Positions 21,536 through 33,407 of a DNA stretch of 64,000 nucleotides are shown here, one piece after another. Source of the DNA: Tetragonia tetragonoides (Eukaryota > Streptophyta > Magnoliopsida > Caryophyllales > Aizoaceae); assembly GCA_038025085.1 (NCBI GenBank), contig CM076147.1:2795001-2859000 (forward strand). The letters are read 5' to 3'. The position numbers and the translations under genes were made by a program. The number at the start of each line of letters is the position of its first letter. Positions within the stretch are counted from its first letter, which is position 1. The notes under the pieces are model-generated. The model had not been told where the DNA came from. It did no database searches and was given only the letters and a program-made list of their open reading frames with translations.

Positions 21536-24500
21536 ATGGCAGATGAAGATTACAATGATTTGGACATGGGGTCAGTTCTTCTCCTTCGTTTTTTGTACAA
21601 TTTCTGAGCCCCCCCCCCCCCCTCTCTCTCTCTCCAATTCCCACCGAATTAGGGCTTTCGATGCTCATGTTAACCTAGCCGCTTTTGGGTATCAATGAAA
21701 TAGCTCGCTCATGGTAATTTAGCATTTTTCAATGTGAATATGACTTGGGTTAGCTGCTGGTAGTCGAAGTAGCTGTTATTGCTGGTAGTCTTGTATTGCT
21801 CTTTATTACTAATTGTATTGTTGCTGTTGAAGAACTGTTCTTTATTACTTTATTAGCTATTGTGGTGTTTGAAGAGTTTATTTATTTATTTATTTAGCAA
21901 GCTAAACCTTTTGTTCATAGCATGTATTCGTTTCTTTAATCAGTAATTCAGTGTATATGTAATTTATCGGAATTTTAGAGTGATATATGGTAGACAGCGA
22001 TGTGATTTCGTATGTGTTGTTGTGTTGTACCGTAATTTTCCATTCAACCTGTTATTGGTCATTATAAATAGTCATAAGATCATGTTTATACTGTATAGTT
22101 GAGCATGATAATACGTTCCATAGGGCTATAAGTTATTCATTTGTTGATGGAGTTGTGGAGGGAGTAGCTTGTTGTGGAATTCCCCTTTAGTGGCAATGTT
22201 AGAACCTTGGAAAACTCACAATGTTTTGTTGCATTTTAAAGGTTTATCTAATTGTGTAATAGCGGTTTTGGGGGAGGTAGGGAATCGAAGAAATCTTCCT
22301 TTTAAGATCGTTGTTATGTGCTAATTGTACAAGAGTCACAGTTGCTTATGGCTTGTCAGAATAAGTTAAATTTTGTATGCTTTCAGCTTTGCTTGAATTT
22401 AGACGATTTGGTGGGAAAGTTCCATAGCTCTTGCTTTAAGATTAGCAGTTGTTTGTTATGCTGTTGATGTTGGTTTCATCAATATTTTTTGTCAACATAT
22501 AGTGGTTGTGTGGTTGACACTTACAAAACATCCAGTTCCGGGGAAGGAGAAACTGGAAATTCCCTTGTAGTTTGGTTGACAGTGACACACCAAAAAATAA
22601 TATAATAAAAAGAACACTTTCCCCAAAAACGGGTGAAGTTATATACAAAGACTCCCTCTTGGTTATTAGAACTTCCCGCATCAATTCCCACGAATTAGTA
22701 TTTCCCATGGAAACTTACTTACCAGTTACCTCAGTCAACCAAGTACCAAACGAGCATGTATTCTACAAGATTTCTTCACTGCTTGAAAGTAGTAAAAAAA
22801 CCTTGTTAATGAACAATTCTTCGGTCACGACATCCCCGAAGAGGGCCACACTACACTGAAATTTTTGTGGCTTTATGTTTTCACTTTTCAGTACCAAAGT
22901 AATGACACCTCCTGGCCTCTCAATGAACAAACGTAAAGTGGTAAATAACACTCCTACATTAGAACTCCTACTCTTTGTCCTTTCAAGTAGAGTGATTTTC
23001 AAACAGTTATGGTGGTAGAGGTTTATCTCCCAGCTGATTCAGAAGACCAACGAGAAAGTTATAAACTTTTTTTTTGAGCTACTCAAGTCTCAAAGTGAGG
23101 GAGGGGGAGGGGGTAGAGCAAGAGATATCTTTCCCTGCTTTTTCTTTCTTTCTTTTGTCTTTGTTTCTTCTTGTTTTATCTATTTTTCACAAGTTTTACA
23201 TGACATGTGAAGATTGATGGTCCCTGTGATGTGTTAAATGTGTACTGATGATTCTTTGACTGAAATCTTCTTTTGTTGGATTACCTCAGGGGTCCTTTGT
23301 GTTTAATTTATTTCCTACACAAAGGCTGGTTTACGTGCAAAAAATTGCATAGCTTTAGTTTGTGTATAATGCTTAGCATATGAGTAATGGTAGCTTTGCT
23401 TAAGCATATCTATTGGACAGTTGTGGTAGTGGTTTGATTCTGCTACTCTTTATGCCTTCCCCTTCAACATGGAAAGTTTTAACTCGAAAATATAGTTTTT
23501 TGAATCCTTGTTGTTTGAATATTTTGATACACTTTCTTGTTTACTGATGATATGAACTACTGGTGTCGATCACTGTGGAGCACAGCCTTGTGCTGTGAAG
23601 AGAATTTCAAAGTTCACTTTTGCAGTTTTACTGTCAAATTGTGGAAGTTTTCGTGTAGTGGATGTAGGGTCTTGTATGGCTTTCATGTATACTCTTGTAA
23701 ATAATTCATTGTTGGATTGATGATGGTGGTCAGCTCTTATCTCTTTAGTGTGATCCAGGACTTGCTGAGCTGGGTTTTTAAATTTTCTCTTCTGTCAAGT
23801 TTTTAGTAGATTCACCCTTGACTGATACCAAAATACTGTTATTTTAAACTTGCAGATATGAGGACGAGCCCCCAGAGCCTGAAATCGAGGTAAATTACTT
23901 TTGTTAATTTGATCATCTACTTGTCTCATGACTAAGATTTTGGCTGACTAATTTTCCTGTTTCATCATATTTTAGGAAGGGGAAGAGGCAGAGAATGTAC
24001 CACAAGATGAAGATCTGAATGAACTTGACATAGAAGGTGAAGAAAAGGAGGCGGGTGGAAGGGAGAAGCAGCAAAGGAAGACAACAAAATACATGACCAA
24101 GTATGAGAGAGCTAGAATCTTGGGAACACGTGCTCTTCAGATCAGGTTTACTGAATTTATCGTTTTGTTAGAATCATCTTTTTTTTTTCCCAGTCGAAAT
24201 GTAGAAATTTTGATTATTGCCAATAAAAGTCTATGTGGTGATGCAGTATGAATGCACCTGTGATGGTTGAGTTGCAAGGTGAAACCGACCCACTTGAGGT
24301 AGCTCTTCTAAATTCTTTTTCCCTTTCATGGTCAGAGCCTTCTTATGTAATTTTCTTTTTTGTTTTTTTAAGGGACCTTCTGTTGTAACTTGGTTACAAC
24401 CATTCTGCGATTGGTATCTTAAAATATATAGTTTGTTAGAGCTCCCCGCCCCAGTTGTGACGATTTGGATATGTAAACTTTCACCGAAGTTAGGAGGTTT

Positions 24501-24898
24501 TGTTACTTTCAAATTTGCCTTTTACGGAGTGGTGAGAACTTGGGTATTGGGCATACAGCAGATTTATCTGTGAAAAGTTTCGGTGTATTCTTCTTGTCTA
24601 TCTTGTGATATGTACAATATTTAAAGTGGGATATAGGCTGTGTGACTGCTGTTGCACTATCTGCTATTTAGAAATCCATATGGAAAAAGGCCAAGATTGA
24701 CGTAGGGTACTTTGTTGAATGTTGCCACCCTCATGCTAACCCACCTTTAAGGGTTGGTGAATGGATTCTTGGAAGGGGAAGTAAGCTAAGAAGTAAAATG
24801 GAGGACGCAAATTGAAAGGATGCAAGGAAGAGATAAAAGAGGGTGCTAGAGAGACCTTTTAGGGGGAAGGGGAGTTTTATTGAACACTTGAGGAGAAT

Positions 24899-24962
<64 letters not shown>

Positions 24963-26648
24963 CGACCCAGTATAAATCCCGCCTAGGACGGGGTTTGGGG
25001 AGGTTCACATGTACGCAGCCTTACCCCTAACTTGAGGAGAATCATAGGCGCAAAACTTTGGAGGGAAATATGTCCTATGTCTGGTGTGGCTTTGTAGTGC
25101 TTTTTTAAAGGTTGAGGAGGGAATATAAGTAGTTAATATTTGCTTCTTATTGCATTACTTCCTGAACAAAACCACCAAACTTGCAAGTTGCAATCCGTTC
25201 ATCTTTAGTGGGATGAACCCCCGTGCAGCGAGCATTGCTCTCTCTTATCCTCTTTAAGGAAATGGTTCAACAATATCCTTCATTGGAGGTCAAACTTGGA
25301 TGTCATACAAGCAGAAACTGTTCACATGGGGAGAAGGAGAGAGGGGCTGGGGGTTGCTTTGTGGGCGAAGGAGCGTCTTGGCGGTCATCTGAATGACACC
25401 CCCAAACCCCGAAAGTTATGATACACCTTTTTGGTCCCCTCACATGAGGGTTTCATCTTTAGAGACGAAACCACTAAAGAATCTTTATCGTCATAGGGCT
25501 TCTACATTTTGAAACTCCCACCAGAAGTGAAATACATCAAAATTGGATGGGGGTTCATTAGTGTGATCCTTCTCTCCCCCACTGGAATGACATTTCTGTG
25601 TGTTATTATTGAATTTTTAGTCTTTTTGGGGGGTGGGTAACTTGGGCTGCATTATATAATTTATTGTCTCTTTCCCTTCCTCGTAGATATTTTCTGCTTG
25701 TTTTTTGGGAATTTTTTCCCCGCAATGGGAGCGGGCGGTTTCATGTAGCATGGGAGATGAGTGAAACTCAATGTTCACATCGAATCCCGTTTGGATACTC
25801 AATTTGAAATGTTGATTTCAATAGAAGAAAATGCCTATTACACCTGGCATTTTGATGCAGTAAGATCATCCAAATGCCGTAGAGAGAGGATAGAAAAGAA
25901 TTTGAAATGCCCTAGGTGGAGAGGTGTCATTTGAAATTCACCTATTAAAGGCTTTATGTAAGGCCATAGAATTGGATCAATTACAAACCTACATTTATCG
26001 TAGGCATTCAAGAACAAAATCACCTTAAATCCATTATTTCAAACTCAAGTATCCAAATTCCAAACAAATCACTAATGCTCTTTGTCACGATATTGCTGTG
26101 ACTTTGAAATGGCTTTGTTTTCATTGGGGTTTGATGCCTAAAGATTTGAGGGGCCTGTTTTTTAGAGTCATAACTTATAAGTCAAGAGTTGGTTGTTTTT
26201 TTTCCCCTTTTTTTTGGGGCCTCGTCAAAATTGAGGTCCTTTTTTACTTTTAGTCTGTTTTCGCAGAGAAATGTTCTGGTAATGCATTTGAATATTGTGA
26301 TTCATTTAGATTAGTACTGTTCACGTTAAACATGACTACGTATATGGGTTATCATGAAGAGTTGGGCGCTTCAACTCTGATGTTTCATACTTCTGTATTT
26401 GCTAGATTGCTATGAAGGAACTTCGTGAACGCAAGGTACCATTCACCATCCGCCGTTACTTACCTGATGGAAGGTACTTTCTGGTTATCTGTTGTAAACT
26501 TCCCTTTTGCCAGTTATTTTCTAATATTGTATGAAAAGAGAGAACGGAAAGTTGTAACTATTTGTCAATACCCTGCAGTTATGAAGACTGGGGGGTAGAT
26601 GAGTTAATCGTTGAAGATTCCTGGAAGAGGCAGGTGGGAGGTGACTAA
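21536..26648 (+). CDS. NRPB6: RNA polymerase subunit RPB6 (shared by Pol I-V)
   Basis: Six exons: 21536-21570, 23856-23889, 23976-24145, 24247-24298, 26406-26473 and 26579-26648. All introns are GT-AG and the phases agree, giving 142 residues, which is the usual plant RPB6 length. The N-terminus is acidic ([22 protein letters not shown]). The conserved core follows with [55 protein letters not shown] and the C-terminal [18 protein letters not shown]6 helps assemble the largest polymerase subunit at the clamp base and is common to the nuclear RNA polymerases, including plant Pol IV and V. All core motifs are present and there are no stops, so the gene looks functional. Intron 1 (2.3 kb) has a poly-C/CT tract at 21609-21635. 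Intron 4 (2.1 kb) holds a SINE and a likely MITE. Confidence 0.95.
24899..25029 (-). mobile_element. SINE in RPB6 intron 4, with 13-base target duplication
   Basis: The 131-base insert is flanked by perfect copies of ACTTGAGGAGAAT (24886-24898 and 25030-25042). Its left part is a (CAA)n run, which read on the minus strand is a (GTT)n 3' tail. The rest (GGGGTAAGGCTGCGTACATG on the minus strand) resembles the 3' half of a plant SINE family. It has no clear polymerase III boxes, so it is probably 5' truncated. The target duplication shows retrotransposition into the intron. Confidence 0.75.
25785..26075. mobile_element. Likely MITE in RPB6 intron 4
   Basis: The left segment GTTTGGATACTCAATTTGAAAT (near 25790) recurs inverted near 26035-26070 with small differences. 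About 0.28 kb with AT-rich inside fits a non-autonomous hAT-type element, but the target duplication was not resolved. Confidence 0.4.
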
Positions 26649-27259
26649 GGTCGGAGTAACTGCTGACGAAAGTCATTGTGGCATCATATGGTTTTCCCTA
26701 TGTTTTTTCATTGTTATTATCCTCGGGGAATGGTTGTAACTGTGACCATAGTTTTGTATTTATCCTTTTTGTGTGAATCCTCTAAAAATGCTGGGTGGTT
26801 GACTAGTACACTGCGAATTTGTCCACGTGGGTGAATCTCTCTCTTATCTTTCTTGGTACGTGTCTCGCCCGTTTTTCCAAGGGAGAATACTTGAACTATC
26901 ATCCAGGTTATGGGGATCGCACCTTGAAACAGAGCTTCCTTAGCCGGGATGTGCAGCTAAATTGTTCCCTAAAGATGTTTGAACCAGTTATCTGAACTGA
27001 ATTGTAGGTTTGCTTTTGTCATAGCATTGACTAGTATCTGTTGTCCTATGTGTTCGGGAGTTGGGACGTGGGTTGCCACTTGCCATTCGCCATCTTAATC
27101 TGTTATATTCGTCTTTTAAAATAGACCCCCAACCACGAGAGCAACAGGAAGATGAAAGATCTTATCATATTCAGAATCAATCCTGGAAGATGCCATCTTT
27201 CCTTCCCCAAAAAAAAGAGAGATCTGGACCTGCAAATGCGAGAACTCTCTACTAGTTTC
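26649..27259. other. RPB6 3' flank
   Basis: 3' untranslated region and downstream DNA of RPB6. No clear polyadenylation signal could be singled out and no further gene is supported here. Confidence 0.4.
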
Positions 27260-27440
27260 TTTTCAGGCAGTCTTCTTGATACAGATTCAGTGCCCGACTG
27301 GATAGCAAATGTGGTTACGATGCTCAAAAAGGACGACAAAGTAAGAATGTGAGTAGAATTTGGAGATTTCAACAAGGCAGGCCTTTTACTATCTCATATC
27401 GATATCCTAGTTAACAACATAACAGGTGATGAGCCTCCTG
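27260..27440 (+). pseudogene. Gypsy reverse transcriptase relic
   Basis: One frame reads PDWIANVVTMLKKDDKVRM, a stop, then VEFGDFNKAG and HIDILVNN. This is the start of the reverse transcriptase of another plant Ty3/gypsy group, where the usual text is WIANVVPVxKKDGKVRM, DxRDLNKA and HIDxLVDN. It is only about 60 residues, with a stop at the Met-Cys position, and no LTRs were found. The short repeated phrase GGTGATGAGCCTCCTGTCA (27426 and 27481) follows. Confidence 0.55.
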
Positions 27441-27940
27441 TCATTCAGCAAAATTGATCCTTGCTGAACTAAACTTAGTTGGTGATGAGCCTCCTGTCAA
27501 TCAACAGGTGATGAGCATTGCAGTTCAGTTCCCTATTGTTCGAGATGCCTGTAGAGTAGCTGAACAACAAAAAAGAGATCCAAGTTCCTCATCCCACATT
27601 GCTACAATGAGAATTTTATCTTTCGACGTTGCAAATAGGAATGAACTAGTAAAGAGATCTATCCTATGGACTTCATCTACATTCTCATTAACTAGTACTC
27701 ATAAATAGTCATCGTATATACAGATAACATTCAACAATATCCAAATATCTGCACAAGTACGCGCTGAATCTATATATCTCCACACTACAGCCAAGACTCT
27801 GGAGAAGCCTTATAAAAAAATAAATAAATAAGAGAGACTCTGGAGAAGAATTGTAAAAAAAAAGGAAATCTTCTCACAAGGCATGAGATTTGTGCTAACT
27901 AGCTAGACACAAAACATATGAAAGAATCCACAAAATTCAT

Positions 27941-29332
27941 TCAGGTTGGGATGTTTAAACCAGTTTCTGGCAATGAATCAGTACAATACTTTCTCAGATC
28001 AGACAAGAGCCATAACTGCTGCTTGGTTCTCCTTGTAAATCTTGAAATCCTGAACTTGAGGAATTCAACTGCAGGAAAGAAAATACTTGGATTCTCCAAA
28101 AACATGCTTTGTTTGTACTCAATAATCCAAGTGTTCGCATCAAATTGTACTGCTGATGCACTCCATTTTTTCTGTACCCATGTCGAGTTAGTCTCTCGAA
28201 CCATGCTGACAATAGAGCCTTCAGGCCACTATCAAAAGAATCATAATAATTGTCAACATACTTGGTAAAATCTCATAGAAGCAGAAAATTGATAGTTCTC
28301 CTAATGGTAGTGAAGCATTTCGTTCTCGCTCTAACCTCAGTGACTTTTCCCGACAATACAGTGTATGATCGCGATGAAAACGCTGCTGTTAGCATGCCAG
28401 CAGTCTGTAGAGGCCATCCCCATATGATCACGCCTCCTCTGCAGACGAACCGAATAATAGGAGTACACAGTTTGAGTGTACGAGTAAACCATCCTGGAAA
28501 CACATACCAAATTTCAGAAAACTGATTTGTTTCATGCTTGAGGTGCCCATTAAGAAGTAGATCAACAAATAGTGTTGAATTAATCCTAATTTGAGCAAGA
28601 AGCTAGAGAGATTTCAGAAATCGCTCATCAACTATAATCATCAGTTTTCTTTCTTTTATTTATGCCAAATTGCTATCTATTCAAAGAAGGTGAATTTACC
28701 TGATTGATTTTCCAGGTAGAATCACCAAGATTGCAACTTGATACTTGATCATCAACATAACCCATCAAACCTTGCTGAATTATAATCAATCTCTCATTCA
28801 AATTCTTCACACTGAAACCCTTTTCAGCAACACCCTTCACTATCTCCCCTGTCAATCTTGGCTTCAAAACCCTTAAAACCCCTTTTGAAAACCCAATTTC
28901 CAACCCAAAAATCAACACAAACCACAAAACCCATCTGAAAATTTTCAACCCAGAACCCAATATCCTCTTCTTACCCACACACTTTCTTGGAAAACCAGTT
29001 TTCGCAGTTGATTTAAGAGGGGTAGGAGTCGAAACCCGAATGGGTTTTGGAGGAGTTCTTGATACAGGGGTGGACAAATGGGTCGGGTCGATTGAAACTG
29101 GGGTTTTCTCGAGAGCCCGAGCCCGTTTCTGGGGAATTGAAAGCTTGGCAAGAGAGCTCTTTTGGACACTCATAGGCATGAGATCAAGGGTGACATTGAT
29201 GCTGTCTAAGCAAATGTCGCAGTTGCAATTGGCATCTTTGCGGCATCCTGGAAAATAGTAGCTTTGGTTGTCTTCCATGATGGTGGTGGTGTTTGATTTA
29301 ACTGATTGAGGAGAGAGAATCACGGTTTTCAT
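27941..29332 (-). CDS. Conserved plant membrane-type protein, function unknown
   Basis: Three minus-strand exons, 29332-28700, 28521-28336 and 28228-27941, joined by GT-AG introns in phase 0, encode 368 residues with no stop inside. The N-terminus has a compact Cys cluster (CRKDANCNCDIC, residues 30-41). A basic, Pro/Thr/Ser-rich linker follows, and a hydrophobic segment spans about 133-150 (LWFVLIFGLEIGF). Exon 2 has an aromatic-rich stretch (WYVFPGWF) and a second hydrophobic part. Exon 3 has ETNSTWVQKKW and ends in GLNIPT. I believe relatives are found across flowering plants, but I cannot name a function, so none is proposed. The start is the first Met of the long first exon. The upstream region is tandemly duplicated, which may matter for its promoter. 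Confidence 0.8.
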
Positions 29333-29371
29333 GGCGGCTGTTTGGTTTCTGGATCCGGTTTAGGGCTGATG

Positions 29372-30077
29372 AGTTATGAAATGGGGGTAATCAGTGAATT
29401 TGTTTTGAAATTTGAAAATGCAACGGTCAAATCTGATATTTTTTGAGGTTCTCTTTTATTTTTTTTTGTTTTTTTTTTTGGGACAGATGTAGAAACTTTT
29501 TTTTGGTTCTTTCTTTGTTTTTGGGTCTTTTGGAGTTTTTGGGAGTGGAAAAAGATTTGTTCCACCTACCTTGGGTTTGCTCCTGAATGCATTAGGGGTG
29601 TTATTTTTTTTGTTTGATCGTCTAATAATCAATTCAGTAAAGTATTTTTTCTCTCACACAATATTACTAGATTCAGTTCATCCAGTAAAGTGGAAAATAA
29701 CACACTCTATATTTATAGCATGCACCATGTTTAAGCTTCATATTGCATCGGCGATCATGACTCTTTATGGGCCCCAAGGCAAAGCGAACAAAATGGGCCA
29801 TTAAGATGACAATAGACCCTTTTTTTTTACAATTAATGGAAGACATTTTTTTTGGGCTCTCTTTTCCCCTCTTTTTCTTTGGGACCTGGGCGGTCGCCCT
29901 CCTTGTCCTCCCCTCTGAGTCGACTCTGTGCACATGTAGTCATTAAACTAGCTAGAGGTGATTATGGAGCCTCATTAAAGTAGCTAATTGCAAATATTGG
30001 AGGAATGTTGGAGAAAAAAAGGAAACTTTTGTTTTGGTTTGGGATTGTAATTTGTAGGATCTTCATTTAAATAAAGG
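29372..30077. repeat. Tandem duplication upstream of unknown gene, copy 1
   Basis: Begins with TATGAAATGGGGGTAATCAG and runs head-to-tail into copy 2 at 30078. It carries about 190 extra bases (29738-29928) that copy 2 lacks, either an insertion here or a deletion there. Both units include T-rich runs and the sequence around 'tagctagaggtgattatgg'. Confidence 0.75.
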
Positions 30078-30606
30078 TTATGAAATGGGGGTAATCAGTG
30101 AATTTGTTTTGAAATTTGAAAATGCAACGGTCAAATCTGATTTTTTAAAGGTTTCCTTTTATTTGATTTTTTTTTTTTTTTTTTTTTGGGATAGATGTAG
30201 AAACTTTTTTTTTCGTTCTTTCTTTGTTTTGGGTCTTTTGGAATTTTTGGGAGTGAAAAAAGATGAGCTCCACCTACTTTGGATTTGTTTCTGAATGCAT
30301 TAGGGGTGTTATTTTTTTTTTGTTTGAGGATGTCTAATAATCAATTAGTAAAGTATTTTTTCTCTCACACAATATTATTAGGTTCAGTTCATCCAATTAA
30401 GTGAAAAATAACACACCCTATAAGCTATATCTATAGCATGCACCATGTTTAAGCTCCACATGTAGTCATTAAACTAGCTAGAGGTGATTATGGAGCCTCA
30501 CTAAAGTAGCTAGTCGCAAATATTGGAGGAATGTTGGAGAAAAGAAGGAAACTTTTGCTTTGGATTGGGATTGTAATTTGTAGGATCTTTATTCAAATGA
30601 AGGCTA
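30078..30606. repeat. Tandem duplication upstream of unknown gene, copy 2
   Basis: Aligned with 29372-30077 in the same orientation, ending near 'tctttattcaaatgaagg'. The two are clearly diverged, so the duplication is not recent. Confidence 0.75.
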
Positions 30607-30844
30607 TGTTTGGCACAATTACATACTGTATTTTGCTAGCTGAAAAATCAAGATATACAAAGTGTCAAAACAAGTGCGTAAAGGGATGTTCTCACTTCTC
30701 GAGCTAGGTTCCGACCCAATACTGTCTCACCTACCCTTTCATTGCCTAGAAATTTCTTTAGAAAATCAAGATTCATTAGAGAGAAACAAGCATTTTTAAT
30801 TCATTCAGTAATGAAATCATTTCAGAAGATCAAGAAATTGACAT

Positions 30845-31713
30845 TGTTACACTCGAAAATAAATTACCGGGATATTTCTAATAGACCGATAGCTCGAATA
30901 AAAAATATATATTACAAAAAAATATATTATTGCTCTTAAAATAAATATAGTGGTTGAATTTGACAACTTTCACTATCTCCTATAACTAGCCACTAAAACA
31001 TTACCCATGCATGGTAGTTATTTCCTACAAAAACTACCCAATTAAACACTAACCCATGAAGTGATGGTGGTTGACTACATTCCACCCATTATTGAATAAT
31101 GACTCTCCTATTTTCCTATAAATAAGATCAACGGAGCAAGGAAGAAAAAAGATTAAATCTCACGGCAAAGATGCAATTCCTTAGTTAGGAGTAGAGTAAT
31201 GTCGTCTCTAGTGTAGTAGTGTTTTAGGAGTAGATTAAACGTAATTTTGTGTATCATACTCCATTAAATCCTCCCATTTGTACTTTGTTTACATCAATCG
31301 AATGGATGTCTTTTTTTCCGAATTACTAGTATTCAAATTCCCCTTGCACCCTACTCGTTACAGTAAAGGTATCCACGATCCCAACTCAACGCCAAAAGAC
31401 CTAGCCGAATAGCAAGGTTATCAACGTGATAGTCAACTTTGTACCACGCATCGAAAAGCACTACCAACTCCCCAAAAAGGTCAAACAATTGGTCGAATTG
31501 TGCAAAAGTGTGGAATTCTATTAAGTGACTAGCAACTGACCATCACTGTTGATCAGTGTCCACCGTCAACCCGGAGTTGGGGAAGGAAGGGTAGGTTCGA
31601 ATAGGGAACAACCTGCTCTAAGATAGTCCTCGACCTTATTTAGGACCTTTTTAAGGGTCGTAGGACTGCCCCTCACGGTTGCTTGTGACCCCTAAGTACC
31701 AAGCACAACAACA
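30845..31713 (+). repeat. 5' LTR of 3.4-kb non-autonomous element
   Basis: 869 bp, similar along its length to 33408-34261 with small indels. It opens TGTTACACTCG and is followed by the primer-binding-like site at 31715-31735. Confidence 0.85.
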
Positions 31714-31840
31714 AATTTGGCGACCACAGTGGGAGTTGAAATACACTCCACGAATAAACCTTTAGATACTATTGGGGATCGAATTGGTTACTTCGAATAC
31801 ATATATTACGAGGAGGGTTAATTTTGATGTCGAATATTAA

Positions 31841-32128
31841 ATGGGTTTCTTTGATAAAATCCATTGCGAGAGTCATATAAATGACCAAATTGTTAGAATT
31901 AAGATCCGTCTTGACGATTTAAGGAGACAAAAGAAAGATCATTATGCCATGATAATATATAGGGGTATCATATGTCAACAACAATTCGAAGTTCAAAGTG
32001 CTCAACTTAGAGAGTTGTTGGAACAAATATTTCAACTTGAGAATGAACTCAGTAGTTTATATAAACTAAAGGATAATCGAACTATGAAATACTTGGTGTG
32101 TAGAAGGGACATCACCTATTCGAAATGA
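31841..32128 (+). pseudogene. Coiled-coil-like first frame of non-autonomous element
   Basis: 95 codons from an ATG 127 bases after the LTR. The protein is rich in charged residues and Leu/Gln heptads (QLRELLEQIFQLENELSSL), suggesting a short coiled coil. It has no zinc knuckle and no recognised domain. The frame ends in a TGA as the tandem repeat array begins. The repeats continue in another frame, so a frameshift near 32100 probably separates what was once a single protein. Confidence 0.5.
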
Positions 32129-32628
32129 TGAAGAATCTATGTATCTCGACGAAGAAATTGTATTAGTCGATAGCAATTGAAACTCCTTATATGACAAAGA
32201 AAGTATAATAGATAAGGAAGAAAATGATTTATTCAAGACAACATCTATTCGAGAAGATGAAAAATTCTTGCATCTCGACGAAAAAATTGTATTAGTCGAT
32301 AGCGATGGAAACTCCTTATATGACGAAGAAAGTATTATAGATAAGGATGAAAATGATTTATTCAAGACATCATCTATTCGAGAAGATGAAAAAGCCTTGT
32401 ATCTCGATGAAGAAATTATTTTAGTTGATGGTGATGGAAATTCCTTAAATAATGAACAAAGTATACTAGATAAGGATGAAAATGATTTATTCAAGACATC
32501 ATCTATTCGAGAAGACGAAAAATCCTTGCGTCTCGATGAAGAAATTATTTTAGTTGATGGAGATGGAAATTCTTTATATGATGAAGAAAGTATACTGGAT
32601 GAGGATGAAAATCATTTTATTGAAATTT
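32113..32628 (+). repeat. Four tandem 129-bp units encoding a 43-residue acidic repeat
   Basis: Matching positions repeat every 129 bases (unit starts near 32113, 32242, 32371 and 32500). Each unit encodes about 43 residues of the type SIREDEK, LDEEIILVDGDGNSL, ESILDKDENDLFK. The period is divisible by three, so the reading frame survives between units. The first unit has a TGA in the middle; the later three are open in one frame. Confidence 0.85.
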
Positions 32629-32708
32629 GGGGAATCGATTCTGACAGTGGCGGATGTACTCACAAGGGTGAGTATTCAAGTGACTCCACTTGGGAAAAAA
32701 AAAATTGA
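32268..32708 (+). CDS. Acidic tandem-repeat protein of non-autonomous element
   Basis: 146 codons, covering the later repeat units and a short tail (IWGIDSDSGG...). It is very rich in Asp and Glu. The pattern DGDGNSLxDEE has the spacing of a metal-binding loop, but nothing proves calcium binding. The true start is unclear because the frame is open back into the second unit. Products of this kind could serve as an unusual structural (gag-substitute) protein, or be a captured host fragment; both are inference. Confidence 0.5.
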   Translation: MHLDEKIVLVDSDGNSLYDEESIIDKDENDLFKTSSIREDEKALYLDEEIILVDGDGNSLNNEQSILDKDENDLFKTSSIREDEKSLRLDEEIILVDGDGNSLYDEESILDEDENHFIEIWGIDSDSGGCTHKGEYSSDSTWEKKN

Positions 32709-33407
32709 AGTTGCTTTTGTAAAATAAAATAAAAATTAATTAATTACCCAGAAATTGCCCCACTTGCTTTGGAAACTGACTCCACTTACACCACTTAGTG
32801 ACCCTTTAACCCATTACTAGATGAGAGAGAAAGGCAAAATAGAAAAAAAGTTAAAAAAAAAAAAAAAAAACTGAACTCCCTCTAACATTTTTCTGGATTC
32901 GTCACTGGATTCTGAATACTCAAAAAGTGCGGCTTCTAACGAATTAGAAGTTAAAGATGAGTGTTTCCAAAAAGAAAATATTAATTAACGCATTATCTTA
33001 GAGGAATCAAATTTTGAGAATGATCCCGTTACTCTCAACAATAGAAAGATAAGGGGGCAATGTTGCAATTCTTATAACGATTTAAGAGATGCAAAATACT
33101 CAAATGATACAAACAAATTAAGTCATAAAGTTAAGGGAACGAAGTTATCTCTATTCACAATTTTATTACCATCTAGGTAATCAGAGGGAAGACTAAGAAG
33201 AAGGCCCTTAGTCAATTACGAAATAATTGGCTATTGGGGGGCAACATAGCTCAAACGCTCGAAAAGAAGTTATAGACAATGGTAATGGGTTAATCAAGCA
33301 CAAATTTAATTGACTCAATAAGCCAAATATTTTTTATTCACGGTCGAAGTATATTAGCACATACGAATCTCATTACAATCGATCCATATGTGCTAGGGGG
33401 GTAGTTG

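Noticed and set aside
24899..24965. CAA run considered as a poly-Gln/Asn coding repeat
   Set aside because: It lies in an intron and is the tail of a SINE with a target duplication.
29372..30606. Duplicated block considered as LTRs of a small element
   Set aside because: The two units are directly adjacent with nothing between and lack TG...CA ends, primer site and target duplication.
32113..32628. 129-bp tandem array considered as CRISPR
   Set aside because: Units are contiguous without unique spacers, in a plant retroelement, and encode protein repeats.
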